Source: Lentinula raphanica
Lineage: Eukaryota; Basidiomycota; Agaricomycetes; Agaricales; Omphalotaceae
NCBI GenBank assembly: GCA_027919835.1
Contig: JANVFP010000034.1
Span: 434,001 to 498,000 of the forward strand
Direction: 5' to 3'
Length of the DNA stretch: 64,000 nt
The notes beneath the pieces are model-generated. The model saw only the letters and a list, made by a program, of their open reading frames with translations. It was not told the DNA's origin and did not search any database. The position numbers and the translations under genes are program-made. Shown here one piece after another: positions 24,166 through 35,597 of this stretch (its first letter is position 1; each line of letters starts with the position of its first letter).

Positions 24166-24946
24166 ATGCGTTTCAGCACCCTCTCTCTCCTCGCTACTGT
24201 TGCCTCTGCTGCGTTCTCTTTCGCAGCACCTGTTACACCTGTATCGAACTCTCTGGAGGCTCGTTGCTTATGCCAGGACGTCCACAGCATCATTGTTGAT
24301 GTTACGACCACGATCACGCCTCTCGTTGAGGAATTGAGTAGGTCCCACTATCTTCGGGGTGTGTCTTTCTTGCTGAAATATTCCTAGCCTACATCACCAC
24401 CGAAAACTGCACGGTCGAGATCTTGACCCCCATCGTCACTGACATCAAGGTCGCTTTGTGTGGTGCCATCACCCAAGTGAAAGGCCTTACGGGCTTTACT
24501 CTCACCACCGTGCTCACCACTGTCGATGGGGTTGTCCTTACGCTCTTTGAGGTCGCTGAACTTGTCTGCGCTCTTTTGACTGTATGTGTAATTTTGAAAA
24601 TTCTTGGTCTCCCGGCAATCTGAATTATTTTCAGTTAATCTTCACTGCTCTCGCCGCTGTCCTTAAAGTTGTTGCTACTTCAGAAGCTGTCGCTGTTAGT
24701 GAACTGCTTTGCGAAGTTGTTGAGCTTGTTGCTACTTTGCTCCAACTCATCTGCAACCTTGTCGGTGGTCTCTTGGCTATCCTCCTTCCTTTGGTTGGCG
24801 AGATTGTCTTCACCGTCATTGCTTCTCTTGGCCTCACTGCCAAGTTTGCTTTCTTCAACATCTCTTGGGCAACTGTTTCCTCCACCCTCATCACCTCTGC
24901 TACCACTGTTTACTCTACCTCTGTCGCTACCATGACTGCTGCATAA
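24166..24946 (+). CDS. Secreted hydrophobic protein of unknown function
   Basis: Three exons: 24166-24337, 24388-24581, 24635-24946, giving 225 aa. A signal peptide covers about residues 1-20 (MRFSTLSLLATVASAAFSFA). The mature protein is very rich in Leu, Val, Thr and Ala, forms long amphipathic or hydrophobic segments (LLQLICNLVGGLLAILLPLVG), and contains seven cysteines: a close RCLCQ pair, then isolated ones. It is not a hydrophobin: it lacks the eight-Cys pattern with two CC pairs and is twice the usual length. The TATA box and CT-rich leader suggest high expression. It may act at the cell wall or at a surface; this is inference. Confidence 0.7.
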
Positions 24947-25670
24947 GTGACTGGTGTGTATTTTTTTTTCCTTCCGGTTAATGTTCCCTGTTCTGATTCG
25001 TTTTCAGTGTGGTCCAACTCTCAGTCGTTTTCCACTTTTAAGGAGGATGTTAGACTTGCGAGGGTTGCATCTCGTACTTAGCATCGATTATGATAGTAGC
25101 TAGTAATACCCTAATCAAACCGCCTTCAAAACTCTTGTGATTTTTATGAGTCAGGTTTTTAAACGTTCTCATGTCTATGTCTGAAAGGCGTGTCCGCTCT
25201 TGGTGGATCATAGTCAGGAATATGTACCTTGTGCTGGGTACATATTCTTTTACGATGCTTTGCTCTCATTTTCCGAGTCTAATTGCTGGGGTTTTCAGAT
25301 TGTAAGTTTACGAACTGAAGTACTTAAGTATTGAGTTGATTTAGGGTAATGATGTAACTGTCGCAGCCTGAAGGTGTTGTTCGACAAAACTAAGGTAACG
25401 TTTGGCGTTGGATCTCATGTTCATGCAAAGTAAATCCAAGTGCGAACCACGTTCTGTCTACTGATTGTGGACGTCCAGAAAAGACTATATACCCTTATCA
25501 GATGATGTATAGGTATCATTCTCGGCGGTATGTACAGACTATGTACCATAGACTACCATATTCATAGGACCTTTGAGGAGTTGACCCCATCTGGTGGTAT
25601 GCATGTGCACACATCAACACGTAGTACATATCTAGGCCAATCTTAACGTTCTACTCTCCGTACTGAAGTG
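24947..25670. other. Intergenic spacer
   Basis: 3' region of the secreted protein gene facing the 3' end of family copy A. No gene seen. Confidence 0.5.
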
Positions 25671-27156
25671 CTACGCAATGTGCAAAGGTGATTGAAGATT
25701 TCCACCGACCTCCCGTTTGCTATTGAGCACATGAAGCCATCCTTGGAAAAACCAGTATCTCCGAGAACCAACCATGTCATACTCATAACCCATCTCGTTA
25801 ATGTGAAGTGAGTCCAGAGATCTGACTTGCTCCGCCAAGCGAGATGTCAACAGCGATAGCCTGTGCTCTACATGAGATTTTGGTGCCTCGAGGGCATCTT
25901 TAGTACCAGTCCGGTGAACGTGTGGCATTTCTCTAGATTCGAAGGTGGTGATCCGTCTGAAGAAGTTATCGAGGTATAGAATTCTAAGAGACAAGAAGCG
26001 TGCAAGGACGGAAGCAAGGACATCCTAAATGGAAGGAAATTAGCATGAGTGAGGTAGATGCATCACAAGGCGACGCACGATATCATACATCGTCTCATGC
26101 AGATCGAGATCGACAGTGAGAACTTCAAGTTTAGGAAATGAGCAGGCGACGAGCATGAGTATCTCGATCAGAGAAGTACTCATGTACGTAGTTTTCAAGG
26201 TGAGTTCCATGACATACCACTCTCGAGAGTATGTCTGGCCAAGAGCTCTACGAAGGCCAACTTGCCTGATGAGGAAGAATTTCTCGAGGTCCTGTTTTTC
26301 AGCTTCTTCAAGGAAAGAAGATAGGAAAGGGATTTCCCGATGAACGGGCGAATGTTGCGTATAATTGAGGAGCCAAAGATCCTTCAGCGTTGGATGAGTT
26401 GACAAAAGCGCGGATAGCCAGAAAGATGAGATGAGATCAACGCCCATATACATTCGTATTTCCTCCAGTCCAGAGAAGATCTCAGAATTAGACTGGTCTT
26501 TATCGAGCGAGTCAAGGTTGAAAAGCTCCAAGCATGCTAGCCTCATGCCCCGATTCGAGTACATTTCAAAACGAGGCGAGAAGACACAAGGCGAAGTTTG
26601 GTAACCATATAGCACTTTCGACAGATCACCATCGCACATACTCTCATCAGGTAATTCGTGGATCAGGACTGATGTGACAGTGGGGTGCGCGATTATTGTT
26701 CTGAGGAGATCAGTTCTAGCATGACAATCATGCAGCTCGACAGAGAAAAGGTGCTGGAGTTGGGGCAAAAAATGCAATATTGTCTTATCCTCTATCCGAT
26801 TCCCATGGAGAGAATCGAAGGCACCTATGACCAAGATTCTGTGGATGTCAGTCAAGGGATGTATCGCATTTTCGCAAATATACGAAACCGTACTTTGTGA
26901 ATGTCGAAAAGAGTGCAAGATAATCCTTGAAATTCGTTGCATCCTGATTATTCTTCACTTTGATGTTAGCAAAGAGGAAGGGTAGACAAGCTCGACGCAG
27001 GTGCCAATTGGTTTCGGAAAGCACAAGGAGTTCAGGCGAAGCATACTGCTTGAACAATGATCTGGAAGACGGGTGACCCGGGACTGTAGGAGTGTATGCG
27101 ATATACTCGATGATAGAGTGAAGTAACTCATTGGGCAGTGGCAAGTACGAGTCCAT
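25671..27156 (-). CDS. F-box-like family protein, copy A
   Basis: First of seven paralogues in the window. Exons on the minus strand: 27156-26894, 26838-26079, 26024-25671, giving 458 aa, intact. Exon 1 encodes an F-box-like N-terminus (LPNELLHSIIEYIAYTP, then LRRACLPFLFANIK). Exon 2 encodes leucine-rich repeat-like sequence with the family blocks LPQLQHLFSVELHDC, RTDLLRTIIAHPTVTSVL, NRGMRLACLEL and SFPKLEVLTVDL. Exon 3 carries SLLTSRLAEQVRSLDSLHI and ends after GWLHVLNSKREVGG. Intron 2 starts with GTGCGT, as in all copies. By analogy it would be a substrate adaptor of an SCF ligase; the F-box is weak and this is inference. Minus-strand partner of copy B. Confidence 0.75.
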
Positions 27157-27634
27157 AGGATAATCTGCGAGGTGTTACTGATCTTCAAGTAGGGAGGATG
27201 GTAGATGATGATCGAGTAAACTCAAGGATGTTTGGTGGCTGTGTCGACAATAAGTACCAGCGCCCACCAGCGCTTATTACCCTAGCCACTTCGTGTGGAG
27301 AGGCCATACTTACACTAGGCCATACTTTTCCACCTGTGGTTGAATCGGAGAACCCGCAAAAAGAATTGAACTTACTCACCCAAGGCATAATGGCACCCGC
27401 GGCGGGGTCACTGTGACTGGAGCCTCCCGACAGTTCTGAGCTGGAGCGATCATCTATGGGACCAACGAGAGATGAAGAGAAATAATGTAGGCGAAATGTA
27501 CATGTATCATACTCGGACTTGGTACATGTGGATGATATTATATCTCGTAGTGTTTAGTGCCAGTGTACTTTGAATGATAGGTACGATTATAACATTCGAG
27601 TCCGCATAATGAAGTTCTAGAGATTGCTCAAAGG
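27157..27634. other. Intergenic spacer between copies A and B
   Basis: Holds the conserved family promoter block of copy A (27230-27270, minus orientation) and the 3' region of copy B. Confidence 0.5.
27230..27270 (-). promoter_or_regulatory. Conserved family promoter block, copy A
   Basis: On the minus strand reads GCGCTGGTACTTATTGTC followed by ACAGCCACCAAACAT, matching the block upstream of all other copies, about 75-115 bp before the ATG. Confidence 0.6.
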
Positions 27635-29110
27635 TTATTGGAGAGTTCCTCCGACCTCCCGATTGCTATTGAGTACGTGAAGCCATCCTCGAAGATACCA
27701 GTGTCTGTATCTGCGATAACCAAGCTTGCCATCCTCGTAGCCCTGCTCTTCAATATGGAATGAGTCAAGAGTTCTGACTTGCTTTGCCAGGCAAGATGTT
27801 AACAACGAAAGCTTGTGCTCCGCTTGAGCTTTTGGTACAGTGCGGATATCTCTAGAATCGACTCGTAGGACCGATGGCGTATTCCTAGATTCGAAATTGA
27901 TCCGCCTGAAGACATCACCTAGGTACAAAACTCTGAGAGACGAGAAGAGTGCAAGTACGGAAGCAAGGTCGCCCTAAGTTCGAGAAAATCAGCATAGGTA
28001 AGGTCACAAAAGTAGGCAAGTTGACGCACAATATCGTACATGGCCTTGTGCAAACCGAGATTGAGAGTAAGGACTTCGAGTTTGGGAAATGAAGAGGCAG
28101 CAAGCGTGAGTATTTCAAGCAAAGAAGTGCTCGACTCAGTGGTTTTCAGGATGAGTTTCATGACATACCACCCCTGTGAGGATCGGCCAAGAGCTCTACG
28201 AAGACCAACTTCCTCGATGAAGAAGAACTTTCGGAGGTCCCGTCTGTGAGATTCCTCGAGGAAAGAAGATAGGAAAGGAGTTGTCCTATGCGCGGAACGA
28301 TGTCGTTCATTGAGGAGCCAGAACTCACTCAGATTTGGATGAGTCGCCGAAAGCACAGATAGCCAGGAAGATTGAAGGAGTCCATCGCCCATATCCGCTT
28401 GAATTTCTTTCAGTCCGAAGAGGTTTTGAGAGGTAAACTGGCTACCGTTGAGTGAGCCAAGGTGGGACTCAAGCTTGAGAGATGCTAGCCTCATGCCCCG
28501 ATTCGAGTACTTTTGGAAATGAGGAGAGAAGGCGTAATCCGATGCGGTATGGCAGCCACTTATGACTTTCGAGAGATCATCATTGCACATAGATTCGTCG
28601 GGTAAATCGTACACCAGAATCGATGTGACAGTGGGGTGCGCGATTATTGTTCTGAGCAGATCAGTTCTAGCACGACAATCATCCAGCTCAACATATAGAA
28701 GGTGCTTCAGTTGAGGCAATATCTGGGATATGTTCTGATCCCCTGTTTCAGGTAGAGCAGGAAAGATGCCAATATCCAGAACTCTGTGAACATTAGTCAA
28801 GAAATGTACCGCATTTTGTGAATTCGCGAAACCTTACTTTGTGAACCTTGAAAAGAGTGCGAGATGGTTCTTTAGATTCATGGCATCCCAACCAGTCTTG
28901 ACTTTGATGTTGGCAAAGAGAAAAGGCAGACAAGCTCGACGTAGCCGCCGATCTACTACAGAAAGCACAAGGAGTTCAGGTGAGGCGCATCTGAACCAGG
29001 ATTTCGAGAACGACGAGTGACCCGGGACTATGGGAACCTATGGGAACGTATGCGATATACTCTATGATAGAGTGAAGTAGCTCATTGGGCAGTGACGAGT
29101 ACAGTTGCAT
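27635..29110 (-). pseudogene. F-box-like family, copy B, frameshifted by a 10-bp duplication
   Basis: Exons on the minus strand would be 29110-28838, 28783-28030, 27973-27635. Exon 1 is 273 nt here, while copies A, C, F and G all have 263 nt. The extra 10 nt are a perfect tandem duplication (CTATGGGAAC twice, 29028-29047 on the plus strand). The reading frame from the ATG therefore hits a stop soon after the F-box start, while the downstream sequence stays open in the other frame with all family blocks (LPQLKHLLYVELDDC, RTDLLRTIIAHPTVTS, NRGMRLASL, SFPKLEVLTL). Removing one repeat unit would restore the family frame. Exons 2 and 3 show no further breaks, so the lesion is recent, allelic, or an assembly error. 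An N-terminally shorter protein from a later start remains possible. Confidence 0.75.
29028..29047. repeat. 10-bp tandem duplication in copy B exon 1
   Basis: CTATGGGAAC at 29028-29037 is repeated directly at 29038-29047. It shifts the frame of copy B. Confidence 0.9.
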
Positions 29111-29452
29111 GATGATTTTGAGGATGGTTTGCGAGCTGTGGCTGATCGTCAAGTAGGAGGGAGGCTAGATGATGACGGACTGAAGTAAAGAATGTTTGGG
29201 TGGCTACGATAAAGCTGACAATAGGCCCGTTCCGGCGCTTACTTCCAGCGCGCTGTGTCACTCGCGTTGTGATTGGTGAACCTTGTGAACTTTATGGTCA
29301 TATTTTCAGAAGGCCCAATGAACAGAAACATCACCAAAGGCAGCTGAGTAACAGGCAGCAAGATGAAGCTATCATTTATGGGACTCTGAATTATGATCGT
29401 TACATTCAAGTTCTACAACCAGCAGATGTCAGAAATACTTGGTACATTTAGC
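29111..29452. other. Intergenic spacer between copy B and the RING-H2 gene
   Basis: Contains the copy B promoter block at its left part; the rest is probably 3' UTR of the RING-H2 gene. Confidence 0.5.
29193..29241 (-). promoter_or_regulatory. Conserved family promoter block, copy B
   Basis: On the minus strand reads AAGCGCCGGAACG, CTATTGTCAG and GTAGCCACCCAAACAT, retained although the gene is frameshifted. Confidence 0.55.
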
Positions 29453-32400
29453 TTATGGAGACGGTGGGGAATAATTCCAATAAAATCGTCGATTATGCTG
29501 TCCAAGACGCCGAATTGCATCTGCCACAGCCGTCTCATTATTGTTGTCATCATTAACGGGGCTGTTTGCAGTATTGGGATGGGGAGTTGGACTAGATATG
29601 TTTGGACCACTCTGAGATCCTTCTGTATTATTCCGAGCGGTCCCGGTACTGGTGCGAGGCAGGTTTGTACGGAGTCGGAGATGGCGATGAGGGACGGAAG
29701 TATGCACGGCTTTGCGACAAACTGGGCAGGTAGAAGCTCCTTTCAACCATTGCTAGCGAATACGATGGCATGAGAAATACAATAGATGAACTATTTCAAC
29801 AGATCACATACCTCGAGACACGATTTGTGTAACCAATGTGAGCAGTCATTGAGTTTGAGCACAGGGTCTAATGCTTTATACTGAGAGAGAACACACGAGT
29901 TAGTAATGGATCATGAATGCCGAGATTTCGTTGACGCACGTCATCTAAACAGATAGGACATCGTTTATCACAGTCGTCAGAAACCCAGTCTTTGTAAAAG
30001 CCAGTTTTGAGCCCAGCTATGACGTGGTCAGGAGTAGCTCGAGGTTTTACTTCCCCAAGGGTTGCAGCAAGAGACATGAGGCCTTCGTACGATTGATCAA
30101 AGTCTTCATCGCGCTACAGCAAAAAGAAACAAGTAAGTGACCATCTCCACCTCAGGCTGTTTGTACAACTCACCATGTAATCTCCAAGGTTGAAATTACC
30201 TCTGAACCTCCGATTTCGTCCAACCAAGTCACTCAGTACACCAAATTCACGATCGATATCCGACGTCCGATGTCTACCAAACCTGGAGCTAGTCCTGTTT
30301 CTGTTCAATCGAGATTCAGGCAAGTTTTCGGGTCTGTCCAAGTTACGTGCAGGTGAAGGTCTACGACGAGTTGCCGCATTTCCCATTCTTGTGTTTGTGG
30401 TGGTGTGAGCGGAAGAGGAAGAGGGCGTAGGGTTTGCGGACGAAACGTCGCCATGCATAGACCACGGGGCATATCGATGGAATGTGGGACCGGTATTGTC
30501 AGAATCACTGTCTGCCCACGATGCGCTTGTTGGGAAGGCATCTCTTCTTTGGCGATAACGGTTAGTGAACTGATGGGAACGTTGCTCAGGGAGGCCGTCC
30601 TGCCGAAGAATCTCGATAGCATGTCGGAAACTGTCTTCACTTGATAGGTACTCTGATGCCGGATTGTTGTTCGATGAGCCGTCTGGTCTTGAGCGTCTAT
30701 TCAGTGTCTCATGAACATGAATGTCTTCACCTGGACGCGATGAGGGACGGTAGCTAGAACGATTCAGGTATGAGGATCGACTATTCCAAGGTGGCCTCTC
30801 TGGTAAAGGTAATCGTGTTTCTCGAGTGGAGGTGGAAACAGATCTTCTCGGCTGAAGAAGAAAAAAAATTGAAAGAGAGATTAATCATCGTTCCACAAGA
30901 AATAGGTATACTGACCAGATAATCCTGCTCTGCTGTCCCGTTAGCTCTTGCATATGACCTAGCTTCAGAAAGCGAGCTTGGATCCTGCTCGAAATTGAGT
31001 GGAGGTATTGACGGAGCTTCTTGCGTGGCACTCCTGAATAGCCTTTGCATAGTGCTTCTGAATGGTCCAGGAGCGAATGAGTCTACGTCGATAGAGGGAT
31101 GTGGGGCGGAGGGAGAAGTCGTGTTGCCAGAATCATAACTCTCGGACCCGCGAGATAATACATAACGCGAACCAGAGTGCACTCCCGATGGCTCATTGGC
31201 TGTTGGAAGGATTGGCGTTATACCGAAAGAATCTGTGGGTAAATCGTTGGGAGGGAACAAGAAACCAAGATCTGGAGGCGGAATGGAAGGTGCGGGAGGA
31301 TTGAAACGACGATTTGTGCCAGAAGCTGCGCGCACAGGACGATGCGAGTTATTTGTATCGTTCACGTCTAAGTGTGGCGATGTTCGATAATCGGGGTCGG
31401 TTGAGCCTTGTGATCTACCATTGATTGTTCTTGCCATGTCAGTTATGGATGAATGTTGAGAATCAAAGAAGCCAGAAGAATCGTTCTCAGCGGCAGCACT
31501 GGGGGATGTCCAAGAAGGGCCGGAGATATGTGGTCTCGGCAGAGGCATAGCGGGTCTATGGCGTTCGAATTCGGGGAATGTTTGAGACATTTCTTCAGAA
31601 GGTGGTTCATCAGGATAAAGAGCTCTCCTCGTTGTTCTTCGACGGCGCAACCAGTCAAGTTCAGATAGAGGGCGATTTCGTCCACTCGATGAGATCGCCG
31701 AGTCCATATCTGATGGGATTTCATGATTGGTGAGCGATTCTGCGAGAGACCGATCAGTCCCAAACTGTGGTGGGGGTAGCCAGGAACTAGTGGAACGACG
31801 AATTGAAGAGTCAGTTCTTTCCTCCCTTCTCCGACGCTCTTGTTCTTCTAATTCTCTTTCGCCAGCATCGCGCACATCAGATGAAGATCGAATGTAATCG
31901 TGTGGACTAGGACTTCGGTGGTGATAGGAAAACGAAGACTGGTTTGTGAAGATTTCCCCGGGTATGCCAAAGGCTGAACGCCGACTATCGATACCTCGTC
32001 CTCTGGGCATAGTCTGCGTTGAGTTCCGACTGGTCTCATCGTTGAAGAGATGTTCCATCAAGTCTGCGCGGGCATTTTGACGTCTGAATTCCGCGGCGTT
32101 CTCAGCGACGAGGGAATTTGAAGCACTTGGCCGAGTAGAAGCAAAAGGGCGAGGTCTTAAGCGCTGGGGGTCATCGTTAGATATTTCATCTACGTGAGTA
32201 ATCCTCGTGGTCAGAACATTCGGTCATTCAAAAGATCATGTGTGAAAAGCTCACCAAAACGACGTGGTACCCATCGATGGGCACTCAGATTATGCGCAGT
32301 GGTCCGAGAGTTACTGCTCACTGGAGATCCGTGCCGCGTATCTCTCCCAAAGAGAGAAGACCTGGGAGGGATATCTGATGTTTGTGAGCGACCGTCTGGT

Positions 32401-34741
32401 CTTCTCATATCGTCCTCATCGTCACCATCCAGACCCAATGCATCGTTCCAAGAGAATTGCCAGCGTATGGAAGGCCATCTTTCAGATTCTGAAATCTCAT
32501 GAGCTACAAGATCGGTCAACAACTAGTACGTGACGTCCACAGAAGTTCAAAATACGAACCTGTCAGTCGATATCCAGAACCAGTGGGCTGTTCACTTCGG
32601 TCGCTTCTACCTGTGCTTTCCCTGTCCTGCCTTTGTTCTCGAGCGGATGCAGAGTTGTCTCTCGATCCATATACATTTGACCTAGTATACCTTCGTATCT
32701 GTGCATCAGAAAGTAGCTGAGATCTGAAACTTTCCGGAAACAAAGAAACATCTGGGAACCGCCTCGAGACAGGATCTCTTTCGCGGTCAGAGTCACTCGA
32801 ATCCGGATAATGAGAAGTAGCGTCGTCATTAGTTGAGTCGGAGAACATATATTCCCGCGATACTAATGAGGCTAGCGAAGGAGGAACTCGAGCGCTACGC
32901 GAATTTTCTAACGCTGTATTGGTCGAGTCGTTATCGATTCTATTATGTGTAGAAGATAGAAGACCTGCGACGAGATCTTCGTCTTCTTGATCCTGATCAA
33001 CGTCGTTGTGATCTGAGGATGCGCTGTTCCTCAAAAAAGGTAATGTCCAGTCTGATAGTGTGTCTCGAGCGTGTCTTCGGGAGCCCAACTGCCGACCGAC
33101 GACGGTAGCCCAGTCGTCATCTGCACCTGGAAGATGTTCTTCGCTTCGTGGGACAGAGAATGGGGATGGAACCGACTCTGCCGCTGTATCAGCGGGATCT
33201 TCGAACCATCTAGCTAACGATGGATTCAAAGGGGTTGGAGTGGATGAGACGGGTGGTCTGGAAGAACTAGTCTGCGGAGCCTGAGACCTTCGAAGTGTAG
33301 CAGTCGTGGATGTTGACAAGTGTGAAGAAAGTCGATGGAGAGGGTTGAGTGTAGATGAGGCTGATGCACGAGGAGGTCTGGTCCGCTCTGAGATGGTATC
33401 ATCGTCATTGATTTCTGCGGATGGAGACTGAGAACGTGGAAATGGTTCTCGAGGGCGCAAGAGAGCGGACTGAGATGCAAGATAGAGCGGTCGCAGCCTT
33501 GATTCTGTCCTAACATCAGCTGAAGAACTGAAGAAACCTCTCGCTCGAGATGACGAGTATGCTTCGGCTTCTCTCGTGTTGTTCGAGTTTAAGCTTCGCC
33601 ACGGTCTAGAGCTGGCTTGCTCGCCAAGTGCGCGGTCATGATCAGGGGAGACACCGTGAGAGATGATTCTCTCAGCATCAGTTTGGTTTTGAGTTCCATC
33701 TGTCCGGACAGCGTCCAAGGCGGAAGTCAACCTTTCCCGGAACTCAGAAACGTCATCAGCTTCGAGCAGACCAACTGCAGTGTTGAGTCTGTCTCTGAAC
33801 GAAACATAACGTCCTACATCAACGGGAGATGCTTCGTCGACAGCGTCCACGTTATCAACGTTGAAAGACGGATCGACCACTGGGATAGAAGTAGACAGAG
33901 TTGGAGAGGAGCTGTATATCGGTGAGGGCAGGCGAGGCGGCGGATCTGATCGAGGTATATTAGGTAGCATCAAGTCATTGAACTTAATTTGACGCACCAA
34001 GTTCATGAACCAGAAGATCCTGAAGATGGGGGGAGGATGTTGTGCTAGTGAATGATAGACGCTGACTGCTCTCATTTGATGTTGAACGAGAATGTAAAAG
34101 TGGAAGCTGTTCCTGTTCCTCCTCAGACAAGGTTAGAGGGGGAGCGTGGGCGGCGGAGTAAGATATCTTCTGCTATCAGGAGAGGAGGACCGAGGAAGTC
34201 GCTGAACATCGATTGCTGGATCAGGTGTATGAGGTTCTTCAATGTAGTGTCTATGATCATTACTGCTTGGAGCTGTTTCCGTGTTGGGATCAACAACAGC
34301 TTCTTGTCCGTAATCGGGCATCTCAATGTCCTGTATATCTGGTGTGGGAAGTCTAGGCGGATGAGGGTCCACAAAAGGCGTTATTGCAGATACCAGCCGA
34401 CTCATTGAAGATCCTGAAGACTCTGCTATGGGTTCATTGTCTTCACTAAGGCTTGTATCGCTCGAAGCAGTGAAAGTTGAAGATCTCGAGCTGTTCAATG
34501 AATCATTCCCGTCTGAGAGACTGCTAGCACTCCGTGCTCTCTTCCTTTCATTTCCAGTGCGAGTATTTCCGCTATCTGCACTTCCAGAAGCTCTGTTTCC
34601 TGCGCCACTGCCTCCTGGCTCTGCGATATTCGTGATGGGACTTTCCTCTAAGTCGACGCCAAACTGTTCGAAAGAGCGCTTGAAAGAAGTAGCATTTGCG
34701 GGGAGGGTTAGATGTAGCTGAGGAGGACAGTTGGACGACAT
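29453..34741 (-). CDS. Very long RING-H2 E3 ubiquitin ligase-like protein
   Basis: Likely ubiquitin ligase of roughly 1,600 aa. Exons on the minus strand: first part 34741 to about 33998 (with one small uncertain intron near 34190-34240), 33945-32560, 32503-32255, 32189-30916, 30851-30174, 30113-29940, 29880-29812, 29752-29453. From the second listed exon on, phases close. Nearly the whole protein is disordered and rich in Ser, Arg, Pro and Asp. The RING-H2 finger is near the C-terminus and assembled from three exons: CPICLDD, then LNDCSHWLHKSCLE, then CPVCRK, giving C-X2-C..C-X-H-X2-H-X2-C..C-X2-C. A short GLKTGFYKDWV helix precedes it. A long disordered region plus RING recalls nuclear quality-control ligases such as San1 or the RNF111 type; no orthology is claimed. 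The start at 34741 (MSSNCPPQL) is preferred over an upstream non-ATG reading. Confidence 0.75.
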
Positions 34742-35597
34742 GAGGAGTAGGTGGTGGGAGCAGAAGAACCACAGTATGTAGAACGTACCACTCGTCGTAA
34801 GGTCGCCGGAAAGAATGTGACAAATTCGGTGTGTGTAACATGACCACGATGTTATGTGGGCGCTTATCTCCATCTCAACTCTCCTCATCATTGTTGGGCG
34901 ACGTCGACAACTTGCGAGCACAATGAGGCTTTCAGCCTTCAGGCCTCATTGCGTGTATGATCAGCCTACAGACCTTTTCATCATTCATGTGTATGTGGTT
35001 TTTCTGCGGATTACAGATGATTCACGAACGCGTTTACTCTTTCCAGAATATAGCCAGGCTAGGATCATAGCTGTTCAGTTTTCAATCCGTCTTACACTTG
35101 ATTCAATTTTCTAGAGCTCTTGAGGAACTTGCTCAGGCTCTCTCTTGAAAGCCGTTCATCTAAACAAGACTTTCTGCTGTTTGTCCACAGCAGGATATTC
35201 GGTTGGCAACACAGTTTATGCTGTCCATACCGTTATGGGACCTGTCGGAACACGTATATGCCAGCTTTGATTACCGAGTGAAGCTGTTGCGTTCATTTCA
35301 GTTAGTCCAGATATGAACAATCACCCGCCATATAAGTGCTGTTGTTTTCACCGAGTTCTTTGCTTCGAACCCAGGAAAGGGGAAGGGTAGTAATCTAGGG
35401 AATGTTGAAGTGCCTCGTAAGTTCTAATGTTGCTGTTTGGCTGTATGAACTTAACTATACCACATACTTCTTTATCAACCTGGCTGCATATTAAAGGTTG
35501 GCCATGTTCTGTTCGTCGTATATCGTGCACTTCGATCTAGACCTTCAGTTTGGACCTTCGCCTTCAGGAAAAATCCTTTGTGCAGACCTAGGTCAAG
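34742..35597. other. Divergent intergenic region
   Basis: Shared upstream region of the RING-H2 gene (minus) and the membrane protein gene (plus). No other gene seen. Confidence 0.5.

Noticed and set aside
24166..24946. Hydrophobin
   Set aside because: Only seven cysteines without the CC-pair pattern, and twice the usual length.
18139..25000. Secondary metabolite gene cluster around the Zn2Cys6 factor
   Set aside because: No PKS, NRPS, terpene cyclase or P450 is present in the window; the O-methyltransferase is about 40 kb away.
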